Positions 53,051 to 61,466 of a stretch of 64,000 nucleotides of DNA are shown one piece after another; the stretch's first letter is position 1; each line of letters opens with the position of its first letter. The stretch covers positions 1,116,001 through 1,180,000 of the forward strand of contig NZ_JAFJMJ010000003.1 of NCBI RefSeq assembly GCF_017309385.1. Direction: 5' to 3'. The translations under genes and the position numbers were made by a program. Origin of the DNA: Amycolatopsis sp. 195334CR. Its GTDB lineage: Bacteria > Actinomycetota > Actinomycetes > Mycobacteriales > Pseudonocardiaceae. The notes under the pieces are model-generated. The model saw only the letters and a list, made by a program, of their open reading frames with translations. It had not been told where the DNA came from and made no database searches.

Positions 53051-53207
53051 GTGGCTCGACGGGCGCGTAACTCGACGGGCGGTAGCTCGACGGGCGGTAG
53101 CTCGACGGGACGGTAGCTCGACGGGCGGTAGCTCGACGGGGCAGTAGCTCGACGGGGCAGTAGCTCGACGGGGCAGTAGCTCGACGGGGCAGTAGCTCGA
53201 CGGGGCA
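53051..53207 (+). repeat. Ten tandem 15-16 bp units, GTAGCTCGACGGGGCA
   Basis: Five perfect 16-bp copies of GTAGCTCGACGGGGCA (53128-53207) follow five degenerate 15-16 bp copies (53051-53127). The array begins 26 bp past the DUF349 stop and ends 13 bp before a terminator. Confidence 0.95.
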
Positions 53208-53219
53208 GTAGTCGCTGGG

Positions 53220-53247
53220 GCGGGGCATCACCGAGGTGGTGCCCCGC
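53220..53247 (+). terminator. Intrinsic terminator after the DUF349 gene and repeat array
   Basis: Thirteen-base arms starting GCGGGGCATCACC pair with GGTGGTGCCCCGC (one wobble) around a two-base loop GA, followed by CTTTG. It may also serve the convergent FCD gene. Confidence 0.75.
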
Positions 53248-53292
53248 CTTTGCTGTGTCCGGCCCCGCAGTGGGAGGAGCTTCCCGCGGGGG

Positions 53293-53793
53293 TCAGGGGC
53301 GCGGCAGGCTTCGACGGCGCCGCGCCGGGACCGGGGCTGGGCGGCCTCGGGCGGCGGCGGGGGCCGGCTGGTGCGTCCGCAGGTACGCGTCCCTGGTGTG
53401 GTCCACGTGCTCCCGCATGATGCGCGCGGCGGCCTCCGGGTCCTTCCGCTCGATGGCGTCGACCAGTGCGTGGTGCTCCCGCCACGCCTGCGCCCCGCGC
53501 TGCCGGGTGATCGCCGGGTAGTGGGCGCTCACCCGCAGGTCGACCTGCCCGACGAAGTCCAGCAGCGCCGGGTTCCCGGACAGCTCCGCCACGCAGTCGT
53601 GCAGGGTGGTGCTCGCCGCGAGCACGGCGTCCAGGTCCCCGGCGGCGAGGGCGGCGTCCCCGTCGGCGCAGAGGCGGCGCAGCCGTCGCACCTCGTCGGC
53701 GCCGGCGTGCAGGGCGGCCAGCCTGGCCGCTTCGGCCGCCAGCACGGCCCTCACGGCCAGTAGCTGCTCCACCTCTTGACCGGTCGGGTGCAT
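53293..53793 (-). CDS. Orphan FCD-domain protein (GntR-type ligand domain without DNA-binding part)
   Basis: A 166-residue protein corresponding to the C-terminal FCD domain of FadR-type GntR regulators: VEQLLAVRAVLAAEAARLAAL, then STTLHDCVAELSGNPALLDF and HHALVDAIERKDPEAAARIMREHVDHTRDAYL. The metal-ligand positions (Asp in DAVLAASTTLHD, His in AHYPAI, and the HHALV and EHVDH His) look kept. The N-terminal winged helix is missing, and only 67 bp separate this start from the next gene, so there is no room for it. It may be a ligand sensor acting through a partner, or a decayed regulator. The last 25 residues are Pro/Arg-rich. ATG 53793 was used; an in-frame GTG lies five codons upstream. Confidence 0.75.
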   Translation of the reverse strand: MHPTGQEVEQLLAVRAVLAAEAARLAALHAGADEVRRLRRLCADGDAALAAGDLDAVLAASTTLHDCVAELSGNPALLDFVGQVDLRVSAHYPAITRQRGAQAWREHHALVDAIERKDPEAAARIMREHVDHTRDAYLRTHQPAPAAARGRPAPVPARRRRSLPRP

Positions 53794-53860
53794 GCACAAC
53801 CCCCACACGTTCGGGTGCGTCTACGACACTTTGAGTGAACCCTACTAGCGCCGGCTGGAT

Positions 53861-54328
53861 TCAGCTGCGCGACCAGGCCGCCCGCATCCACTGGAACGCG
53901 ATCACCACGGTGGCGATCACCGCGAGGATCAGGCCGGCCCCCGGCCCGCCGCCGACCGCGCCGCTGGCCTGCGAGGACTGCTGCGACCAGATCGCCAGCA
54001 TGCCGTCGACCGAGGCGAACCAGCCGCCGATGGCGCACCCCCACGCGATCCACCACCGCCGGGTGATCAGCACGAGCATCGAGCCGAGCACGCCGAACCC
54101 GGTCGAGGTGACCGCGAACAGCTGCGGGATCGGCCCGGCCGCCCCGCCGAGCACCTGCCAGCCGACGTGCCCGCCCGCCCACGGCAGCAACATGCCGATC
54201 ATCAGCACCAGCACCGCGACCGACACGACCAGGGCGCGGTGCCCGAGGTCGACCGTACGCGACGCCTTGCGCACCACCTGGTCGACGTCGGCACCCAGCT
54301 CGTCGACGGATTCGTCCGGCGTGCTCAC
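53861..54328 (-). CDS. Four-helix membrane protein coupled to miaB
   Basis: A 155-residue protein with an acidic N-terminus ([16 protein letters not shown]) and four predicted transmembrane helices: [53 protein letters not shown] and [16 protein letters not shown]. It corresponds in place to the conserved membrane gene next to miaB in mycobacteria (Rv2732c position). GTG 54328 was chosen since it overlaps the miaB stop by 4 bp (GTGA), showing coupling. The function is unknown. There is no signal for an enzymatic domain. Confidence 0.82.
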   Translation of the reverse strand: MSTPDESVDELGADVDQVVRKASRTVDLGHRALVVSVAVLVLMIGMLLPWAGGHVGWQVLGGAAGPIPQLFAVTSTGFGVLGSMLVLITRRWWIAWGCAIGGWFASVDGMLAIWSQQSSQASGAVGGGPGAGLILAVIATVVIAFQWMRAAWSRS

Positions 54329-55788
54329 AGCGCGCACCCCCCGGTGACCGCGGGCAGCGGGGCCGGCGCGCCGATGCTCGGCAGGCCCAGGCTCACCCCG
54401 TTCGTCTTCGGCCGGAGCCCGGCTTCGGCGTTGTCACCGGCGCGGGTGCGGCGGTGCGAGAGCAGTTCCCCGTCGGCCACCAGGTGGTGCGGCGCGCCGT
54501 AGGTGATCACCGTCTCGACGACGTCCCCCGGCCGCACGTGCTGCTCGCCCGGGGTGAAGTGCACCAGCCTGCCGTCTCGGGCGCGCCCGCTCATCCGCAG
54601 CGTCTCCGCGTCCTTGCGGCCCTCACCGGCCGCGACCAGCAGCTCGACCTTCCGGCCGACCAGCTTCTTGTTCTCCTCCCACGCCACCTCGTTCTGCAGC
54701 GCGACCAGCCGGTCGTAGCGCTCCTGCACGACCTCCTTGGCCAGTTGCCCGGGCATCTCGGCGGCCGGCGTGCCCGGCCGCTTCGAGTACTGGAAGGTGA
54801 ACGCGCTGGAGAACCGCGCCTGCCGCACCACGTCGAGCGTGGCCTGGAAGTCCTCTTCGGTCTCCCCCGGGAAACCCACGATGATGTCGGTGGTGATCGC
54901 CGCCGCCGGCATCGCCGCGCGCACCTTGTCCAAAATGGACAGGAATCGGGTGGACCGGTACGAGCGCCGCATCTCCTTGAGCACCCGGTCCGAACCGGAC
55001 TGCAGCGGCATGTGCAGCTGCGGGCAGACGTTCGGGGTCTCGGCCATCGCGTCGATCACGTCGTCGGTGAACGCGGCCGGGTGCGGCGAGGTGAACCGCA
55101 CGCGCTCCAGCCCCTCGACCGAACCGCACGAGCGCAGCAGCTTCGAGAACGCGTCCCGCTCGCCGAACTCGACGCCGTAGGAATTGACGTTCTGCCCGAG
55201 CAGGGTCACTTCGAGCACGCCCTCGGCGACCAGCGCCTCGACCTCGGCCAGGATCTCGCCCGGCCACCGGTCGCGCTCCTTGCCGCGCAGCGAGGGCACG
55301 ATGCAGAAGGTGCAGGTGTTGTTGCAGCCCACCGAGATCGACACCCAGCCCGAGTAGGCCGAGTCGCGCCGCGCGGGCAGCGTGGAGGGGAAGGTCTCCA
55401 GCGACTCGAGGATCTCCACCTGCGCTTCGGTGTTGTGCCGGGCGCGCTCCAGCAGGGTCGGCAGCGAGCCGATGTTGTGCGTGCCGAAGACCACGTCCAC
55501 CCACGGTGCCCGCTTGACGATCTCGCCGCGGTCCTTCTGCGCCAGGCAGCCGCCGACGGCGATCTGCATGTCCGGCTTGGCGGTCTTGGCCGGGCGGAGG
55601 TGGCCGAGCGTGCCGTACAGCTTGTTGTCGGCGTTCTCCCGCACCGCGCAGGTGTTGAAGACCACCACGTCCGGTGCGTCGTCGGTGGCCGGCCGGTAGC
55701 CTGCCGCCTCCAGCTGCCCGGCCAGGCGCTCGGAGTCGTGGACGTTCATCTGGCAGCCGAACGTGCGGATCTGGAAGGTGCGGGACAC
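54325..55788 (-). CDS. miaB: tRNA-2-methylthio-N6-dimethylallyladenosine synthase
   Basis: A 487-residue radical-SAM methylthiotransferase that adds the methylthio group to i6A37 of tRNA. The N-terminal MTTase domain has the auxiliary cluster cysteines Cys12 (FGCQMN), Cys47 (NTCAVREN) and Cys81 (GGCLAQ). The radical-SAM motif Cys155-x3-Cys159-x2-Cys162 (CNNTCTFC) follows, and a TRAM domain lies near 375-445 before a Pro-rich tail. It acts on the product of MiaA, encoded on the same strand. It is coupled to a membrane-protein gene downstream. Confidence 0.97.
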   Translation of the reverse strand: MSRTFQIRTFGCQMNVHDSERLAGQLEAAGYRPATDDAPDVVVFNTCAVRENADNKLYGTLGHLRPAKTAKPDMQIAVGGCLAQKDRGEIVKRAPWVDVVFGTHNIGSLPTLLERARHNTEAQVEILESLETFPSTLPARRDSAYSGWVSISVGCNNTCTFCIVPSLRGKERDRWPGEILAEVEALVAEGVLEVTLLGQNVNSYGVEFGERDAFSKLLRSCGSVEGLERVRFTSPHPAAFTDDVIDAMAETPNVCPQLHMPLQSGSDRVLKEMRRSYRSTRFLSILDKVRAAMPAAAITTDIIVGFPGETEEDFQATLDVVRQARFSSAFTFQYSKRPGTPAAEMPGQLAKEVVQERYDRLVALQNEVAWEENKKLVGRKVELLVAAGEGRKDAETLRMSGRARDGRLVHFTPGEQHVRPGDVVETVITYGAPHHLVADGELLSHRRTRAGDNAEAGLRPKTNGVSLGLPSIGAPAPLPAVTGGCAL

Positions 55789-55832
55789 AAAAGCTCCTTA
55801 GGCGAATCTGCCTCCAGGGTAGGCCCCGCCGG

Positions 55833-56180
55833 TCACAGCCCGAGATGCAGGCGCAGCGCCGCCTCCACCCGCTCCATCAGCGCGGGCGTCAGCTTGCCCG
55901 CCCGGCGGCCCACCCGCTCCACCGAAACCGACCTGACCTGCTCGGCCTGCGCCTTCGAATCCACCGCCAGCCCGCACTCGGCCGCGGGCAGCAGCACCTG
56001 GAACGGGAACACCCGGCGCACGTTCGAGGTCACCGGCACCACGGTGACCACGCCCCGGCCCAGCCGCCCGGCCATCACGTTGGCCCCGTCGTTGCTCACG
56101 ATCACCGCCGGCCTGGTCTTGTTCGACTCGCTGCCCCGCGCGGGCTCGAAGTTGACCAGCCGGATCTCGGCCCGCCGCAT
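55833..56180 (-). CDS. MazF/PemK-type toxin
   Basis: A 115-residue MazF-fold endoribonuclease. It has RRAEIRLVNFEPARGSE, the family's TRPAVIVSNDGAN strand, VTVVPVTSNVRRVFPF and the C-terminal LDSKAQ-like DSKAQAEQVRSVSVERVG. These are the typical features of MazF toxins, which cut mRNA or rRNA at short motifs. The ATG shares one base with the antitoxin stop (TGATG), so translation is coupled and the antitoxin is made first. It lies 44 bp behind the miaB start on the same strand. Chromosomal TA pairs of this kind are common in actinobacteria; the cleavage specificity is unknown. Confidence 0.9.
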   Translation of the reverse strand: MRRAEIRLVNFEPARGSESNKTRPAVIVSNDGANVMAGRLGRGVVTVVPVTSNVRRVFPFQVLLPAAECGLAVDSKAQAEQVRSVSVERVGRRAGKLTPALMERVEAALRLHLGL

Positions 56181-56404
56181 CAGCGCGCCAGCACCCCGTC
56201 ACCGGTGGCCGCGTCCCATTCGGCTTCGTCCCCGAGCGCGGCCCACTCGTCCCACGCCGCGCGGTAGTCGTCCTCCAGCTGGGAGGCCCGCAGCAGCTCC
56301 AGCGCGCGGTGCACCACCGCCGACCGCGAGGGCACGTCCGCCGCGGCGGCGTAGTGGTCGATGAAGGCCACATCCTCGTCGGAAAGGCTGACGCTCAATT
56401 TCAT
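56180..56404 (-). CDS. Ribbon-helix-helix antitoxin (MazE-like)
   Basis: A 74-residue protein. The N-terminal ribbon-helix-helix (MKLSVSLSDEDVAFIDHYA, then SRSAVVHRALELL) binds DNA as a dimer; the acidic C-terminal tail (LEDDYRAAWDEWAALGDEAEW) should wrap the toxin. It precedes the toxin gene with a 1-bp overlap. TAGCAT on the minus strand (56417-56412) lies 7 bases before the ATG, so the mRNA is probably leaderless, and an ACCCC/GGGGT inverted repeat (56405-56425) covers this -10 region as a likely autorepression site. Confidence 0.88.
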   Translation of the reverse strand: MKLSVSLSDEDVAFIDHYAAAADVPSRSAVVHRALELLRASQLEDDYRAAWDEWAALGDEAEWDAATGDGVLAR

Positions 56405-56425
56405 ACCCCCTATGCTACTTGGGGT
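56405..56425 (-). promoter_or_regulatory. Promoter/operator of the toxin-antitoxin operon
   Basis: Inverted arms ACCCC (56405-56409) and GGGGT (56421-56425) flank the -10-like TAGCAT (minus strand, 56417-56412). The ATG at 56404 follows directly, so the ribbon-helix-helix antitoxin could block transcription here. Confidence 0.5.
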
Positions 56426-56499
56426 GCCACCACGGCACTACCGGATCGTAACCGGGATGTACGACATTTCCGGTCGCGGAGCTGGCACCATCTGCGGTC

Positions 56500-57426
56500 G
56501 TGACAGCTCTGACACGGGTGACCGCCGCCGTGCTCCTGCTGCTCACCACCCTCACCGCGTGCGGATCGGACTTCGCCGGCACGCGGTTGCGGATCGCCGC
56601 GGGCAACGACCGGGGCGTCTACTACCAGCTCGCGCAGCCGCTGGCCGGGGCGTGGGCGGCCGGGCTGGCGATCGAACGACCGGAGATCCAGCAGACCCGC
56701 GGCTCCCCCGACAACCTGGCGCGCCTGCGCGCGGGCACCGCCGACGTCGCGTTCAGCGCGGCCGACGTGGCCACCGACCCCAGCGGCGAACCCAACCTCG
56801 CCGCGCTCGCCCGGATCTACGACGACTACCTGCACGTGGTGGTCCGGGCCGACTCGCCGGTGCGCTCGCTGGCCGACCTGCGCGGGCGCCGGGTGGCGAT
56901 CGGCTCGCCGGAGTCCGGCGTGGCGGTGATCGCGCAGCTGCTGCTCAACGCCAGCGGGCTGGGCGACCCCGGTTCGATGACCGTGCGCTACCTCGGCCTC
57001 GACGAATCGCTCGGCGCGCTGGAACGCCGCGAGATCGACGCCTTCTTCTGGTCCGGCGGCCTGCCGACGAACTCGATCAGCACGCTGGCCAACCGCATCC
57101 CGCTGCGGCTGATCGACGTCGGCGAGGCGATGCCCGAGATGCGCCGGGTCAACCCGGTGTACCGCACCGCGACCATTCCCGGCTCCACCTACCCCCAGTC
57201 CGGCGGGCCGGTGACCACGCTGGTGGTGCCCAACTTCCTGGTGGTGCCGACGACCATGTCCGACGACGTGGCCGAGGCGCTCACCCGCGGGCTGTTCGAC
57301 GCGCGCCCCGAACTGGCCAAGGCGAACACCGCGGCGTTGTCGATCGACCTGCGGCCCGCGATCGAGACCGCGCCGATGGCGCTGCACCCCGGCGCGCTCC
57401 GTTATTACCGCAACCTCAAGAACTAG
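56500..57426 (+). CDS. TAXI family solute-binding lipoprotein
   Basis: A 308-residue exported lipoprotein: signal peptide with lipobox LTAC (Cys21), then the TAXI (TRAP-associated extracytoplasmic immunogenic) solute-binding fold. Family features are RIAAGNDRGVYYQLAQPLA near residue 30, QQTRGSPDNLARLRAGTADVAF, and LDESLGALERREIDAFFWSGGLP. TAXI proteins bind glutamate-like or aromatic carboxylates for TRAP transporters, but no TRAP membrane subunit is encoded in the window. It lies tail to tail with the sensor kinase gene (4-bp overlap) and beside the glutamate transporter locus, so it may deliver a ligand signal rather than feed a transporter; this is inference. The start is GTG. Confidence 0.85.
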   Translation: MTALTRVTAAVLLLLTTLTACGSDFAGTRLRIAAGNDRGVYYQLAQPLAGAWAAGLAIERPEIQQTRGSPDNLARLRAGTADVAFSAADVATDPSGEPNLAALARIYDDYLHVVVRADSPVRSLADLRGRRVAIGSPESGVAVIAQLLLNASGLGDPGSMTVRYLGLDESLGALERREIDAFFWSGGLPTNSISTLANRIPLRLIDVGEAMPEMRRVNPVYRTATIPGSTYPQSGGPVTTLVVPNFLVVPTTMSDDVAEALTRGLFDARPELAKANTAALSIDLRPAIETAPMALHPGALRYYRNLKN

Positions 57427-58868
57427 CCCACCCGTCGCCCGCCGCCACCCTCAACGGAGCGCTCCGCGCCGCCACTCGCGGGCAGTTCGACGGCGATCCG
57501 CAGCCCGCCGCCGTCGGGCAGGTCCAGCTTCAGCGAGCCACCGGCCCTGGCCACGATCTCCGCCACAATGGACAGTCCCAGCCCGGACCCGGCCACGTTC
57601 TGGTGCGCCGTGCTGCGCCAGAACCGGTCGGTGGCCCGTTCCAGTTCCTCCACGCGCAGACCGGGCCCGTGGTCGCGCACGGTCAGCCGGATGGTGTCGT
57701 CCACTGTGGAGGTCCGCACGCAGACCGAGGTGCCCGCCCCGGTGAACTTCAACGCGTTGTCCAGCAGGGCGTCCAGCACGGCTTCCAGCCCGCGCGGCGG
57801 GGCCAGCGCGCGCACGCCGTCGGTCGAGCCCTCCACGTCGAGGCTGACCTCGCGGGCCACCGCCACCACGTTCCAGTCCGAAGCGCGCTCGGCGACCACG
57901 GTGTCCACGTCGACCGCGACCAGTTCACCCGCCGAGGCTTCCGCGCGCGCCATCGACAGCAGGCCGTCGAGCACCTGGTTGAGCCGATCCGCTTCGGCGA
58001 CCGCGGCCTCGCGGTGTTCCTCGGCTTCGGTGTCCACGTGCCCTTCGAGATTCACCAACCGCAGCTTCAACGCGGTCAGCGGATTCCGCAACTGGTGGGA
58101 CGCGTCGGCCACGAAAGCCCGTTGCGCGGCTAGTGCTTCCCCTACACTTGCCGCCATCATGTCGAACGAGCGGCCGAGCTGCTGCAGTTCGACCGGGCCG
58201 CTCTCCTCCCCCACCCGAGCCACCTCGCGCCCGCTCACCACGGCCTCGACCAGTGAGCCGGTGGCCTCGTCGAGCCGGCGCACCGGGCGCAGGATCCAGC
58301 GCACCAGCGGCAGCGCCACCAGCAGCGCCAGGCAGAAGGCGATCATGCCGATGGTGGCGATCAGCACCCACCACAGCGTCACCTCCTGGCGCGCCTGCGC
58401 GGTCGGTGACTCGGTGACCACCACGCCGCGCACGTCACCGTCGATGAGCACCGGTTCGGCCAGCACCAGCGTGCCCTCGTCCCACGGCACCAGCATCGGC
58501 CCCGGCTCGGAGTGGCGGCCGGCCAGCGCCGACTGCACCTGCCCGGCCACGCGCGTGTCGGCCAGGTCCAGCTTGATCGAGCCGGGCACCGTGCCGGAGG
58601 TGGCCGTGGGCCGTCCGTCCTGGTTGAGCACGGCGACCGCGATCCCGTAGACCTCGGAGTACCGGCGCAGTTCGGCCGCGATGAGGTCCGGATCGCTCTG
58701 GATCAGCGGCCGCTGCGCCAGCGAGGCGAAGCGCGCGGTGTCGGTGAGGCGGTCGAGGAACAGCGTCTGCCCGGCGCTGCCCGCCACGCTCACCGCCAGC
58801 GGCACCCCCAGCCCGAACACCAGCAGTGCGACCAGCGAAAGCACCGTGGCCTGCAGCCGGACACGCAT
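57423..58868 (-). CDS. gluK: Sensor histidine kinase (GluK-like)
   Basis: A 481-residue membrane sensor kinase. Two transmembrane helices (about residues 8-30 and 165-188) enclose an extracellular sensor of about 130 residues. A HAMP domain (about 190-242) follows, with phosphorylated His258 in DASHQLRNPLTALKL, the N box LLDNALKFTG, G1 DHGPGLRVEEL and G2 GSGLGLSIVAEI. It is 1 bp downstream of the response regulator stop. In Streptomyces coelicolor the GluR-GluK pair beside gluABCD senses extracellular glutamate; the same arrangement here supports the name, but orthology was not tested. ATG 58868 was chosen as the start of the first helix. Confidence 0.82.
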   Translation of the reverse strand: MRVRLQATVLSLVALLVFGLGVPLAVSVAGSAGQTLFLDRLTDTARFASLAQRPLIQSDPDLIAAELRRYSEVYGIAVAVLNQDGRPTATSGTVPGSIKLDLADTRVAGQVQSALAGRHSEPGPMLVPWDEGTLVLAEPVLIDGDVRGVVVTESPTAQARQEVTLWWVLIATIGMIAFCLALLVALPLVRWILRPVRRLDEATGSLVEAVVSGREVARVGEESGPVELQQLGRSFDMMAASVGEALAAQRAFVADASHQLRNPLTALKLRLVNLEGHVDTEAEEHREAAVAEADRLNQVLDGLLSMARAEASAGELVAVDVDTVVAERASDWNVVAVAREVSLDVEGSTDGVRALAPPRGLEAVLDALLDNALKFTGAGTSVCVRTSTVDDTIRLTVRDHGPGLRVEELERATDRFWRSTAHQNVAGSGLGLSIVAEIVARAGGSLKLDLPDGGGLRIAVELPASGGAERSVEGGGGRRVG

Positions 58869-58869
58869 G

Positions 58870-59544
58870 TCACTCCCCGTCTGGCCGCGCACCCAGCCGG
58901 TAACCGACCCCGCGCACCGTCTCGATCAGCTCGGCCCGGCCGAGTTTCGTTCGCAGGGTAGCGACATGGACGTCCAGTGAGCGGCTTTCCGCCTGACCTC
59001 GCCGTCCCCACAGCTCGGTCAGCAGCCGGTCGCGCGAGCACACCGAGCCGCCCTCGGCGGCGATCAGCTTCAGCACGCCGAATTCCTTGCGCGAAAGCGT
59101 GATCACCTCACCACCCGCGGTCACCTCGTGCCGGTCGAGGTCGATCAGCACGTCGGCGACGCGGATCGCGCCGGTCGCCGCTCTGGCCGGTTCACCGCGG
59201 CGACGGCGGACCGCGTGCACCCTGGCCACCAGTTCGTCCACGTCGTACGGCTTGACCAGGTAATCGTCGGCGCCCGAGCGCAGGCCGAGGATGCGGTCGT
59301 CGACCTCACCCCTGGCGGAGACCACGATGATCGCCACGTCGCTGATCTCGCGGATCCGCCAGCACAGCACCATGCCGTCCACGTCCGGCAGGCCCAGGTC
59401 GAGCAGCACCACGTCGACGTCGGCGATCCGGTCCAGCACCTCCGCGCCCGAGGCCAGGCGGCGGACCGACAGCCCGCGGCGCAGCAGCGCGGGCACCAGA
59501 GCGTCGGCCACCCGGTCGTCGTCCTCGACGAGCAGAACGCGCAC
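58870..59544 (-). CDS. gluR: OmpR-family response regulator (GluR-like)
   Basis: A 224-residue response regulator. The receiver domain (about residues 1-115) has the acidic pocket EDDD (7-10), phosphoryl-acceptor Asp49 (LLDLGLPD) and Lys in LVKPYD. The C-terminal winged helix (about 125-220) has LIDLDRHEVTAGGEVITLSRKE and a recognition region with SRSLDVHVATLRTKLG. It is divergent from gluA, with 214 bp between the two starts, and 1 bp upstream of the kinase gene. It probably activates the glutamate transporter operon in response to glutamate, as GluR does in Streptomyces. Confidence 0.85.
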   Translation of the reverse strand: MRVLLVEDDDRVADALVPALLRRGLSVRRLASGAEVLDRIADVDVVLLDLGLPDVDGMVLCWRIREISDVAIIVVSARGEVDDRILGLRSGADDYLVKPYDVDELVARVHAVRRRRGEPARAATGAIRVADVLIDLDRHEVTAGGEVITLSRKEFGVLKLIAAEGGSVCSRDRLLTELWGRRGQAESRSLDVHVATLRTKLGRAELIETVRGVGYRLGARPDGE

Positions 59545-59758
59545 GCCGGCTCCTTTCCGGTGGGTTGAGATCGATTTGAAACCCTAAGTGTTAGTCAAGC
59601 GGGCTTTACACCCTGACGGAGCAGAGTAAGTTTCCGCCATCGCCGACTCGTCATGCGCGAAAGGGCCTAGTCCAGACCTGCGACAAGGGCCGTGTACGGG
59701 GTGTGACTAGAGTTACGGCAACCAAGAAGGACACCGCAGCTCGCCGCCTGGAGGCCAG
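59545..59758. promoter_or_regulatory. Divergent gluR/gluA control region
   Basis: The 214 bp hold no gene. A small palindrome CTAAGTGTTAG is at 59584-59594, a candidate GluR contact near the gluR side. TAGAGT (59708-59713) may be the gluA -10 box, and GGAGG (59750-59754) is the gluA ribosome site. The -35 element is not clear. Confidence 0.4.
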
Positions 59759-60514
<756 letters not shown>

Positions 60515-60530
60515 GAAGGAACCTGATCAG

Positions 60531-61373
60531 ATGCGGTTGAGTCGAGTTCTGCGTATGAGCGCAGTCGTCGCGGTTGCGGGCCTCACGCTCGCCGCCTGTG
60601 GTGGCGGCGGCGAAAGCGGCAGCAAGAACCTGGTCGCGCGGGCGAAGGACGACAAGAAGATCACCATCGGCATCAAGTTCGACCAGCCGGGGCTCGGGCT
60701 CCAGACGCAGTCGGGCAAGCCGGAGGGCTTCGACGTCGACGTGGCGAAGTACATCGCCAAGGAGCTGGGCGTCGAAGAGTCCGGGATCACCTGGAAGGAA
60801 GCCCAGTCCGCCGAGCGCGAGAACCTGATCGAGAAGGGTGACGTGGACTTCATCGTCGCCACCTACTCGATCACCGACAAGCGCAAGGAGAAGGTGGCCT
60901 TCGCCGGGCCGTACTTCGTCGCGGGCCAGGGCCTGCTGGTGCGGGCGGACAACACCGACATCACCGGCAACACCGCGCTCAACGGCAAGAAGCTGTGCTC
61001 GGTCAAGGGTTCCACCCCGGCGCAGAAGATCAAGGACGAGTTCTCCAAGGAGGCGCAGCTGCAGGAGTACGGCAAGTACTCCGACTGCATCACCGCGCTG
61101 GAGAACGGCAGCATCGACGCGGTCACCACCGACGACGTCATCCTGGCCGGGTTCGCCGCCAAGAGCCCGGGCAAGTTCAAGCTCGTCGGCGAGGCCTTCT
61201 CCAAGGAGAACTACGGGGTCGGCCTGAAGAAGGACGACGCCGAGAGCCGCACCGCGATCGCCAACGCGATCACCAAGATGCAGACCGACGGTGCCTGGAA
61301 GAAGTCGCTCGAGACCAACGTCGGCCCGTCCGGCTACAAGATCCCGGAGCCCTCGCCGCTGACCGAGAAGTAA
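60531..61373 (+). CDS. gluB: Glutamate-binding lipoprotein of the ABC transporter
   Basis: A 280-residue periplasmic-type binding protein of family 3. It is a lipoprotein with lipobox LAAC (Cys23) followed by a Gly/Ser linker. Family motifs include IGIKFDQPGLGLQ, GFDVDVAKYIAKELG and VDFIVATYSITDKRKEKVAFAGPYF (VDFIVATYS core). It captures glutamate outside the membrane for GluC/GluD. It starts 16 bp after gluA. A strong hairpin lies between it and gluC, probably to make binding protein in excess over the permeases. Confidence 0.94.
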   Translation: MRLSRVLRMSAVVAVAGLTLAACGGGGESGSKNLVARAKDDKKITIGIKFDQPGLGLQTQSGKPEGFDVDVAKYIAKELGVEESGITWKEAQSAERENLIEKGDVDFIVATYSITDKRKEKVAFAGPYFVAGQGLLVRADNTDITGNTALNGKKLCSVKGSTPAQKIKDEFSKEAQLQEYGKYSDCITALENGSIDAVTTDDVILAGFAAKSPGKFKLVGEAFSKENYGVGLKKDDAESRTAIANAITKMQTDGAWKKSLETNVGPSGYKIPEPSPLTEK

Positions 61374-61410
61374 GCGCGAGTCCCTCCCTTTTCCGAATGA
61401 AGAAGCACGG

Positions 61411-61441
61411 CGGCGCGCCGCGACCTGATCGCGGCGCGCCG
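61411..61441 (+). terminator. Intra-operonic hairpin between gluB and gluC (attenuating or mRNA-stabilising)
   Basis: Perfect 13-bp arms CGGCGCGCCGCGA (61411-61423) and TCGCGGCGCGCCG (61429-61441) enclose CCTGA. No T-run follows (TCCCATATCC), so it is more likely a partial terminator or a block to 3' exonuclease than a full stop. Confidence 0.75.
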
Positions 61442-61466
61442 TCCCATATCCGACGAGGAGTTTTCC

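Noticed and set aside
53051..53207. CRISPR array
   Set aside because: Units of 15-16 bp are directly adjacent with no spacers, and no cas genes are in the window.
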